Shown here piece after piece: positions 1 to 5,652 of a stretch of 6,423 nucleotides of DNA (the first letter of the stretch is position 1; every line of letters starts with the position of its first letter). Origin of the DNA: Gammaproteobacteria bacterium (GTDB lineage Bacteria > Pseudomonadota > Gammaproteobacteria > Nitrosococcales > Methylophagaceae). Under the pieces are notes generated by a model. That model ran no database searches. It saw nothing but the letters and a program-made list of their open reading frames with translations, and was not told where the DNA came from. Made by a program: the position numbers and the translations under genes. The stretch spans positions 29,010 through 35,432 of the forward strand of contig NVVP01000021.1 of the NCBI GenBank assembly GCA_002402245.1. The letters run 5' to 3'.

Positions 1-1
1 T

Positions 2-1069
2 TTTGGTTTCGAAGCATTAATTCGCTGGATTCATCCAGAAAAAGGACTTATCCTACCGTTAGATTTTTTGCCTGTTATCGAAGGAGTTGAATTAGAAAAC
101 CAAATTGGCGACTGGGTTATCAATCAGGCGCTGATGCAATTAGAAGTGTGGCAGTCACAAGGCATTAATCTTGAAGTGAGTGTTAACATTTCCTCTCATC
201 ATTTACAGTCCGAACTATTTACAATAAACCTTGAAAATACATTATCAAAATATCCTAGTATTGAATCAAAATTATTACAACTCGAAATTTTAGAAAGCAG
301 TGCACTGGGTGATCTTCAAGCGATAAGTACTATTATTGAAGCTTGCAAAGATTTAGGTGTGAATATCGCTCTAGATGATTTTGGTACTGGTTATTCCTCT
401 CTTACTCATATGAGGCGCTTACCTGTTGATAATATTAAGATTGATCAAAGTTTTGTGAGAGGTATGTTAGATGATCCAAGTGATTATGCCATTGTGAATG
501 GTGTTATCGGACTAGCTGACTCCTTTAGCCGTAGTGTTATAGCTGAAGGGGTTGAAACAACCGAGCATGGTTTAGTGTTATTGATTAGCGGTTGTATAGA
601 AGCGCAAGGTTACGGAATCGCGAGGCCGATGCCGGCAAAGGATGTTCCTGAGTGGTATTTGAGCTACCAACCTAATCTGGACTGGATGGAATATGGCAAT
701 GAATGGCTGACAGTAAAAGAAGACAAAATTAAGTTATTCAACTTATTCTTTGAACGATGGATAAATTTATTTGAGACAAATATTAATCGCTTACCTCAAA
801 ATGGATTAGATTGGCCTGTAATGGATAGTCAATATTGTCAATGCCATCATTGGATGAAAAGGGCCAAACAAGAACAACAATTCGATGGGACATGGCTTAA
901 TAGTTTATTGTCTCTCCATGAAGACGTGCATCGTATTGCTAATGATATTTTATATGCATATGAAAAAGGCGAGATTGAACTCGCACGAAATGATCTGAGC
1001 CATTTGCATCTTGCGGCGGACAAGGTTAGAAGTCTGTTAAAGCAAGTTTATTTGACCGTTTCTGAGTAA
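2..1069 (+). CDS. EAL-domain c-di-GMP phosphodiesterase with CZB-like C-terminal domain (5' end outside window)
   Basis: Likely hydrolyses cyclic di-GMP to pGpG in the cytoplasm. The frame is open from base 2, so 355 C-terminal residues are visible; the signature GFEALIRW begins at the edge and the real start and any sensor or GGDEF domain lie upstream. Numbering from the first visible codon, the EAL catalytic set is intact: E4, N62 (NISSHHL), E95/E98 (LEILES), D125-D126 in DDFGTGYSSL, K146 and D148 (IKIDQSF), E182/E185 (AEGVET) and Q202 (QGYGIARPMP). An active enzyme is therefore expected. The tail (about 240-350) resembles the zinc-binding CZB domain: C279 sits in C-x4-W and is followed by H306 and H310 (HEDVH). 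The position of the usual first histidine appears to be F250 (FERW). A TTG at 68 is an internal leucine, not a start. The EAL call is very sure; the CZB call is by eye. Confidence 0.95.
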   Translation, partial: FGFEALIRWIHPEKGLILPLDFLPVIEGVELENQIGDWVINQALMQLEVWQSQGINLEVSVNISSHHLQSELFTINLENTLSKYPSIESKLLQLEILESSALGDLQAISTIIEACKDLGVNIALDDFGTGYSSLTHMRRLPVDNIKIDQSFVRGMLDDPSDYAIVNGVIGLADSFSRSVIAEGVETTEHGLVLLISGCIEAQGYGIARPMPAKDVPEWYLSYQPNLDWMEYGNEWLTVKEDKIKLFNLFFERWINLFETNINRLPQNGLDWPVMDSQYCQCHHWMKRAKQEQQFDGTWLNSLLSLHEDVHRIANDILYAYEKGEIELARNDLSHLHLAADKVRSLLKQVYLTVSE

Positions 1070-1091
1070 ATTTAATGTGAAGTTAAAATAG

Positions 1092-1122
1092 GCTAAACTT
1101 ATTGTTAAGCGAGGTTTTTTTT
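1092..1122 (+). terminator. Possible weak terminator of the EAL gene
   Basis: An imperfect 7-bp stem (gctaaac at 1092-1098 with gttaagc at 1104-1110, one A-A mismatch, 5-base loop) is followed by GAGG and then eight T residues (1115-1122). It lies 22 bases past the EAL stop codon. The stem is weak and is separated from the T-run, so this is only a candidate. Confidence 0.35.
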
Positions 1123-1204
1123 GGACTTAGCTTATAATAAAAGCCAGCGAAAATCGCAGTTAAGAAGCTATATGATTTGTATTTCAGCTCAAAACCTTGC
1201 CCCG

Positions 1205-1262
1205 CCACAAATAACAGACAATAAAAAACCTCAGTAGAATTAACTACTGAGCTTCTGCATTT
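1205..1262. repeat. 58-bp direct repeat, left copy (decayed copy of tRNA-Leu terminator region)
   Basis: This sequence matches 5434-5491 in the same orientation with 54 of 58 positions identical and no gaps, including a 33-base exact core (1219-1251 = 5448-5480). The right copy is the terminator hairpin immediately downstream of tRNA-Leu. In this left copy, three of the four changes (positions 1252, 1255 and 1258) lie on the right side, and the stem is shortened to 8 bp (ctcagtag/ctactgag). Read on the minus strand, the hairpin is still followed by TTTTTT, so it might stop leftward transcription from the integrase remnant. Similarity ends before the tRNA itself: no tRNA 3' end follows at 1263. 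It could be an attachment-site duplication of a mobile element, or simply a dispersed terminator repeat. Confidence 0.85.
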
Positions 1263-1468
1263 ATCTTGAATAGTTTCAAGTGAGACTATATAGAAATAAA
1301 GCGAAGCGTTTCTCGGCCAGACAGTGACTAAGCCAAAGAAATGTAATGGAATTTCTAAATTTAATGGTGAACGAAAACCGAAATTTTACAAAAATAAAAT
1401 CACCGAGGGGTAACTGACGAGACATATCCAGCTACCTCCGGCTAGTCTAATTTGAGCAGGTTTACGAG

Positions 1469-2049
1469 TTACTTCATTGCAGCACTAATACAGTTTGAAG
1501 CAGCATCAGTTGCCGACAATAATGTTTTAGCGCTAAGATGGGAATAGCGCTGCGTACAGTCGGTACAGAATGTCCTAATATCTTCTGAACTTCATACAGT
1601 GTACGACCACTATTCACGAGAAAACTGGCAAAGCTATGCCTCAAATCGTGAATTCGTAAATGAGGTAATTCAGCTTTCTCCCTAAGTGTTTTCCAGCCAG
1701 AATGAATCTCTTTCAAATGCGTACCTGAACGGTGACTTATGAATAAATAATCATGGTTTTCAGTGCCCAATTGAGCAAGTACATCTAATGCTGATTGGTT
1801 TAATGGCACAGACCTCACACGTTTTGATTTAGAATTTCTAGCAGGGATCACCCATACACGACTTTCTATATCAATCTTAGACCATTTAGCTGAAAGTGCT
1901 TCATTAAGTCTTAATAAAGCCTTTTTCCAGCCTTTTATTACATTATCAGGCGGTGAGGGTAGTGACGATAAAATACGTTCTGAGGCTGAAAACAGACTAT
2001 TCACCGCTACCGCTAACATATCGTCATTCGCCTCGCCAACAAGTGCCAC
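1469..2049 (-). pseudogene. Tyrosine recombinase (phage/island integrase) remnant: N-terminally truncated and frameshifted
   Basis: This is the catalytic half of a tyrosine site-specific recombinase, the enzyme class that inserts and excises prophages and islands. Numbering from the GTG at 2049 (a convenience, not a proven start), visible features are a box I arginine in LRLNEALSAKW (R47), a beta-hairpin lysine region SKSKRVRSVPL (about 73-83), HDLRHS (H134, R137) and LGHS (H160). The frame then breaks: the current frame ends at 1474 with a meaningless tail. Moving one frame at about 1555/1556 gives T-Q-R-Y-S-H-L-S, with the catalytic tyrosine codon at 1544-1546 and a stop at 1469-1471. One missing base explains this exactly. 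The N-terminal DNA-binding domains are absent, and the conserved TG before the box I arginine is replaced by unrelated residues, so decay goes beyond the frameshift. A functional protein is not expected. Confidence 0.88.
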
Positions 2050-2072
2050 TATCAGCTACAAAAACAGTGGCA
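2044..2072. repeat. Short inverted repeat at the truncated end of the integrase remnant
   Basis: TGCCACT (2044-2050) and AGTGGCA (2066-2072) form a perfect 7-bp stem with a 15-base loop. It sits where integrase similarity runs out and is followed by a purine-rich run, aaagggggacaggcggc (2074-2090). It could mark the end of an inserted or deleted segment, but no element can be named. Confidence 0.5.
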
Positions 2073-2179
2073 TAAAGGGGGACAGGCGGCATTTAAAATC
2101 ATACTAAAGACTGATTCTATTGGCTGGATAAGATTGTAAAATTCACTAAAAATTAGATGATTTTTCTGGAATTATTTGT

Positions 2180-2225
2180 CCAGTTATCTTTGGTCGTGTT
2201 TTATTTTCATTTCTAAAATAACTGG
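2180..2225. promoter_or_regulatory. Inverted repeat upstream of the autotransporter gene (possible operator/promoter region)
   Basis: CCAGTTAT (2180-2187) and ATAACTGG (2218-2225) are perfect inverted copies, separated by 30 AT-rich bases, ending 47 bases before the autotransporter start codon. A TAAAAT (2214-2219) overlapping the right arm could serve as a -10 box, though the only -35 at reasonable spacing (TTGGTC, 2190-2195) is poor. Widely spaced arms over a promoter suit a regulator-binding site, but the function is inferred from position only. Confidence 0.35.
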
Positions 2226-2272
2226 CAAAACATTCATTTTCATATTGACAATACGGGGCACTTTAAGTCGTC

Positions 2273-5158
2273 ATGAATAAAGCATATAAAGTTATTTGGA
2301 ACGTTAGCCGTCAAACATGGATGATTGTAGGCGAGCTCAGTAAATCGAAAGGTAAGAGCAAAAGTAGCACTGCATCAATAGGCAAGCTAACCCGCAATCT
2401 CAGTGCGGCATTATTAGCGGCCGGAATGAGTGCTATCCCGATACAAGTATTGGCAGCGAATATCTTTTGGGACGCTGGCACAGCTGACTGGTTTACACCT
2501 ACTAACTGGCGGACAAATTCTCTGCCCACCGCTAGCGATGACGCCTATATTAATAATGCGGGTACTGCTGAAGTTAGTTCGGGTTCAGCCAATGTAAGCC
2601 GAAGCCTGGTTATTGGTTATGACAATGCCGGCAGTCTCACCATTAGTAATGGTGGCGCAGTGATGAGTAATAGCGATGGCTATATAAGCTATAGCTCAGG
2701 ATCAACAGGCACTGTCACTGTAGAGGGTACAGGCTCTAGCTGGACAATGAGCCGCACCCTTGGCGTGGGCAGTGGCGGCGATGGCAGCCTCACTATTAGT
2801 AATGGCGGCACAGTGACGACAGGTACCAATGGCTTTATAGGCTATAGCTCAGGATCAACAGGCACTGTCACTGTAGAGGGCGCAGGCTCTAGCTGGACAA
2901 TGGGCGGTACCGATCCCGGTACCCTTAACGTAGGTACTCATGGCACCGGCAGCCTCACTATTAGTAATGGCGGCGCAGTGACGGTAAGTGCCGCGGCAGG
3001 TTCCGGTACGGGCAGCGCCGACATTGCTGTCAATAGTGACGCAACAGGCACACTCAACATTGGTGCGGCCAGTGGTGACACAACGGTAGCCGCCGGTACG
3101 CTCAATGCAGATCGCGTGAATTTTGGTTCAGGCAATGGCTCACTAGTCTTTAATCATACTGACACGGCCTATGACTTTGCGGTCGATATTGTAGGTGGTG
3201 GCGCGGTTACATTATTAGCCGGCAGTACCCATTTTTCAGGTGACTTAAGCACGTATAGGGGTACGCTCACTGTTGATGGCGGTACTTTAGCCATTCATAG
3301 TGGAGACACCCTGTTATTAGGTACAAATACCCACTACACACAAACTGCAAATGGTGTTCTATCTATTGGCGATGGCAGCCTCACTATTAGTAATGGCGGC
3401 ACAGTGACGGCAGGTTCCGGTACGGGCAACGTCGACCTTGCTGCCGGTAGTGGCAGAACAGGCACACTAAACATTGGTGCGGCCAGTGGTGACACAGCGG
3501 TAGCCGCCGGTACGCTCAATGCAGCTCGCGTGCATCTTGGTCCAGGCAATAGCTCACTAGTCTTTAATCATACTGACGCGGCCTATGACTTTGCGGCCGA
3601 TATTGCAGGTGGTGGCGCGGTTACATTATTAGCCGGCAGCACCCATTTTTCAGGTGACTTAAGCACGTATAATGGGGGGACGTTCACTATTGATGGCGGT
3701 ACCTTAGCCATTCATAGTGGTGACACCCTGTCATTAGGTACGGATTACACCCAAGCTGCAAATGGTGTTCTCTCTATTGGCGTTGCAGATGATACGACCT
3801 TTGGTAAATTGGTTGTTGATGGCACGGCGACCTTAGCCAGTAATGCTAAAATCAATATTGATGTTGCAAATACTAATTTCAGCTTCTCTGCCACAGACAT
3901 GGCCGATATTATCTCAGCCAGCACACTGGTGTCCGATGGCACCTTTGCCGTGACGGATAATTCAGTCTTGTTTGATTTTATCGCCGTTAAGGATGGTAAT
4001 ACGGTTGATTTAACCTTAACTGCTGCTGGTGCCGTCACCGCTGTTGGCTCGACCGGCAGCTCGGCTGCAACGGGGGCCGCTAACGTTGTTGATAAATTGT
4101 CAGGTGCGGTAGCTGCCAATGGCTCAACCGGTAACACTAAAATGGATGCGGTGATCACTAAGCTAGGGCAGTTTACAACTGAGAAAGCCTTAACCGATGC
4201 CATTGAGACTATGCTACCGAGTATGTCAGGCGGCACCGCTCAAATGACGAGTAATGCTGCCAACGCAGTGAAAGGTATTGTCTCTTCTCGGCAAAATACA
4301 TTACAAGGTCTATCGTCAGGGGATGCGTTTCTGACTAACCATCATATTTGGTTAAAACCCTTTGGTGGTAGAACGGAGCAAGATACCCGTCAACGTGTCA
4401 CCGGCTATGACGTCAATAGCTATGGTCTCGCCGTCGGTATTGATGGTGATATTTCTTCATCATGGAATGTCGGTGGCGCCCTTGCTTATATTAATAGTGA
4501 TGCTAAAAGTAAGTTAGCCGCCGGTAGCAACCGGGTTGATATGGACAGTTATATCGCTAAAGTTTATGCGTCAAAGACACTGGATGATATAACGGTTTTA
4601 AATCTTCAAGCGGGTGCCGGTATTGCTAACTATGACAGTCATCGTCGTATTTTCACAGGCGATGTCGCTAATGCTGATTACCATAGCTGGAATGGCCAAT
4701 TAAGTGCTGAACTTGGACGGAGTTACTCGCTATCAGATAACACCATCATTGCACCGTACATTCACGCGGACTATAGTTATGTCAATGTGGGTAGCTACAG
4801 TGAGTCGGGTGCGGGGGCATTAAACTTAAAGGTGGATGATGATAGTGCTGATAGCTTAGTCATTGGTGTGGGTGCTAAAGCAGTTCAAACGGTATCGGAT
4901 AGCTTGTCGATAATGGTCAATGCCGGTGTCGGTTATGATGTGATGACCGACCGCTCCAGTTTAACGTCTTCATTTGCGGGGGGCGGCGCTCAATTTACTA
5001 CTGAAGGTATTGAGCCTGATGAAGTAGTGTATAACGCCGGTGTCGGTGCTAAATACAGTTTAACTAATGGCACTGAAATATCAGCCAACTACACGATTGA
5101 TGCACGTCAAGATTACACCGACCAATCGTTGAGCGTTAACCTTAGAATGCTGTTCTAA
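2273..5158 (+). CDS. Type Va autotransporter with ESPR signal peptide, repeat-rich beta-helical passenger and C-terminal beta-barrel
   Basis: A 961-residue classical autotransporter that would export its own passenger across the outer membrane. The start at 2273 is fixed by the extended signal peptide (ESPR) opening MNKAYKVIWNVSRQTW; a basic stretch, the hydrophobic core NLSAALLAAGMSAIPIQ and a likely cleavage near A61/A62 (VLAA) follow. The ribosome-binding site is weak (GGGG, 14 bases upstream). Residues about 63-600 are Gly/Ser/Thr/Asn-rich, with repeated G-S-L-T-I-S-N-G-G turns (120, 171, 226, 368) and two STGTVTVEG-GSSW blocks, typical of T5SS/PEP-CTERM-associated repeats and beta-helix passengers. 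Residues about 606-685 look helical (linker/plug). Residues about 690-961 form the barrel, starting HIWLKPFGG and ending VNLRMLF with the expected terminal Phe. There is no cysteine and no recognisable protease or lipase motif, so an adhesin or aggregation role is the best guess. The gene is monocistronic, ends at its own terminator, and is richer in G+C than its neighbours. Confidence 0.95.
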   Translation: MNKAYKVIWNVSRQTWMIVGELSKSKGKSKSSTASIGKLTRNLSAALLAAGMSAIPIQVLAANIFWDAGTADWFTPTNWRTNSLPTASDDAYINNAGTAEVSSGSANVSRSLVIGYDNAGSLTISNGGAVMSNSDGYISYSSGSTGTVTVEGTGSSWTMSRTLGVGSGGDGSLTISNGGTVTTGTNGFIGYSSGSTGTVTVEGAGSSWTMGGTDPGTLNVGTHGTGSLTISNGGAVTVSAAAGSGTGSADIAVNSDATGTLNIGAASGDTTVAAGTLNADRVNFGSGNGSLVFNHTDTAYDFAVDIVGGGAVTLLAGSTHFSGDLSTYRGTLTVDGGTLAIHSGDTLLLGTNTHYTQTANGVLSIGDGSLTISNGGTVTAGSGTGNVDLAAGSGRTGTLNIGAASGDTAVAAGTLNAARVHLGPGNSSLVFNHTDAAYDFAADIAGGGAVTLLAGSTHFSGDLSTYNGGTFTIDGGTLAIHSGDTLSLGTDYTQAANGVLSIGVADDTTFGKLVVDGTATLASNAKINIDVANTNFSFSATDMADIISASTLVSDGTFAVTDNSVLFDFIAVKDGNTVDLTLTAAGAVTAVGSTGSSAATGAANVVDKLSGAVAANGSTGNTKMDAVITKLGQFTTEKALTDAIETMLPSMSGGTAQMTSNAANAVKGIVSSRQNTLQGLSSGDAFLTNHHIWLKPFGGRTEQDTRQRVTGYDVNSYGLAVGIDGDISSSWNVGGALAYINSDAKSKLAAGSNRVDMDSYIAKVYASKTLDDITVLNLQAGAGIANYDSHRRIFTGDVANADYHSWNGQLSAELGRSYSLSDNTIIAPYIHADYSYVNVGSYSESGAGALNLKVDDDSADSLVIGVGAKAVQTVSDSLSIMVNAGVGYDVMTDRSSLTSSFAGGGAQFTTEGIEPDEVVYNAGVGAKYSLTNGTEISANYTIDARQDYTDQSLSVNLRMLF
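2630..2947 (+). repeat. Two short in-frame passenger repeats (51 and 55 codons)
   Basis: Units start at 2630 and 2783, each opening with the GSLTISNGG coding motif. Both carry the same serine/glycine block, with an exact 40-base match between 2688-2727 and 2841-2880. They encode T5SS/PEP-CTERM-type repeats of the autotransporter passenger. Since both unit lengths are whole codons, gain or loss of a unit would keep the frame. Confidence 0.85.
2948..3781 (+). repeat. Tandem duplication of a ~140-codon passenger segment
   Basis: Unit A (2948-3373, 142 codons) and unit B (3374-3781, 136 codons) encode near-copies of the same passenger segment. My hand alignment gives about 112 identical residues of 135 aligned, with three small in-frame gaps. 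Long stretches of DNA are also conserved, for example around HTD-AYDFA and GGGAVTLLAGSTHFSGDLST. Each unit includes one GSLTISNGG turn and a TLNIGAASGDT motif. The similarity at DNA level suggests a fairly recent duplication or gene conversion within the gene. Confidence 0.9.
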
Positions 5159-5180
5159 GCTTATAAATAAGACGGCTTAT

Positions 5181-5207
5181 AAAAAGGCACCTGCGGGTGC
5201 CTTTTTT
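5181..5207 (+). terminator. Rho-independent terminator of the autotransporter gene
   Basis: A GGCACC/GGTGCC stem with a TGCG tetraloop (5192-5195) is extended by five A-T pairs and ends in six T residues (5202-5207). It lies 22 bases past the stop codon. The A-run on the left makes it potentially bidirectional. Confidence 0.93.
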
Positions 5208-5433
5208 GTGTTGACGGGCTACACTTATATATTATTAACAATGCATTCCAGAAACTCAGCAGAACAACGGTGTTAGGATTATATTTATTCCTCTCAGCTT
5301 ACGTTACGCTACCCTCAGCTCAACAGTGAAACGATACTGCAAATCAGCTGGCACATCACCATGGCTGGCAAGAAACAGTGATCCACACGCCCTCGTTTGA
5401 TTTAGTGAGTTTTCAGCCTACTCATCTCTTAAC

Positions 5434-5491
5434 CCACAAATAACAGGCAATAAAAAACCTCAGTAGAATTAACTACTGAGGTTTTGTATTT
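5434..5491. repeat. 58-bp direct repeat, right copy (3' flank of tRNA-Leu)
   Basis: This is the better-preserved partner of 1205-1262 (54 of 58 identical, same orientation). It ends two bases from the encoded CCA of tRNA-Leu and contains that tRNA's terminator. Together the two copies bracket the integrase remnant and the autotransporter. Confidence 0.85.
5452..5485 (-). terminator. Rho-independent terminator of tRNA-Leu
   Basis: A perfect 13-bp stem (5454-5466 with 5473-5485) and a 6-base loop form a hairpin starting 8 bases downstream of the tRNA 3' end on the minus strand. A run of six T follows in that direction (complement of 5452-5457). The four T residues at 5482-5485 could also give some termination for rightward transcripts. 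Confidence 0.9.
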
Positions 5492-5493
5492 GT

Positions 5494-5580
5494 TGGTACC
5501 TAGGGCCGGAATCGAACCGGCACGGCCGTGAAGCCGAGGGATTTTAAGTCCCTTGTGTCTACCAATTTCACCACCCAGGC
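5494..5580 (-). tRNA. tRNA-Leu (anticodon UAA)
   Basis: An 87-nt class II tRNA read on the minus strand. The acceptor stem pairs GCCTGGG with CCTAGGT, followed by A73 and an encoded CCA (complement of 5494-5496). The anticodon stem AGGGA/TCCCT carries the loop CTTAAAA, with anticodon TAA at 5544-5546. The variable arm is long, as expected for leucine, and the T-arm is GCCGGTTCGATTCCGGC. It decodes UUA. Its length and layout match the gammaproteobacterial tRNA-Leu(UAA). It lies 72 bases downstream of the EamA gene on the same strand, with its own promoter in between. tRNA-Leu genes are frequent integration targets for islands, which bears on the flanking repeats. Confidence 0.97.
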
Positions 5581-5592
5581 ATCAAGCAGGAA

Positions 5593-5621
5593 ATTATACA
5601 TAATCCTGACTTAGATGAGAA
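5593..5621 (-). promoter_or_regulatory. Sigma-70 promoter of tRNA-Leu
   Basis: On the minus strand, a perfect TATAAT (-10; complement of 5593-5598) lies 17 bases from TTCTCA (-35; 5616-5621, four of six consensus bases). The predicted start near 5586 leaves a leader of about six bases before the mature tRNA 5' end at 5580. Confidence 0.8.
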
Positions 5622-5652
5622 GCTTTTGTTTAAAAAAAGTGTAGTTTTTTGC

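Larger units (their letters stand above)
1070..1468. other. Gene-free stretch between EAL gene and integrase remnant
   Basis: No credible coding frame is visible on either strand. The stretch holds a weak terminator candidate after the EAL gene (about 1092-1122), a 58-bp repeat shared with the tRNA-Leu flank (1205-1262), and about 200 bases (1263-1468) downstream of the integrase remnant in which I recognise nothing. That last part could hold old recombination-site sequence of the element, but no motif shows it. Confidence 0.6.

Noticed and set aside
68..70. TTG as the start of the EAL gene
   Set aside because: The frame is open upstream to base 2 and encodes the EAL signature motif, so this TTG is an internal leucine codon.
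1133..1138. TATAAT as a promoter downstream of the EAL gene
   Set aside because: No acceptable -35 lies at the right spacing, and no gene follows on the plus strand for over 1 kb.
1147..1157. GCGA-AAA-TCGC mini-hairpin
   Set aside because: It has only 4 bp of stem and no T-run, so it is too small to call a terminator or structured RNA.
2245..2250. Perfect TTGACA as a -35 box for the autotransporter
   Set aside because: No -10 box lies at 16-18 bases; the position would fall on the start codon (TCGTCA). Transcription from it would begin inside the coding sequence.
2630..3781. Repeats considered as a CRISPR-like array
   Set aside because: The units are in-frame coding repeats of 51-142 codons that encode beta-helix turns. 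There are no short uniform repeats with unique spacers and no cas genes.
2311..4236. Minus-strand open frames inside the autotransporter (2311-2529, 2938-3135, 3334-3549, 3745-4236)
   Set aside because: These are antisense shadows of the repetitive Gly/Ser/Thr-rich passenger. Their translations are Pro/Ala/Val-rich low-complexity sequence with no family features.
5632..5650. A-run/T-run hairpin as a terminator for the EamA gene
   Set aside because: The stem is made only of A-T pairs with no G-C core. It could be chance in an AT-rich gap, so it is not listed as a feature.
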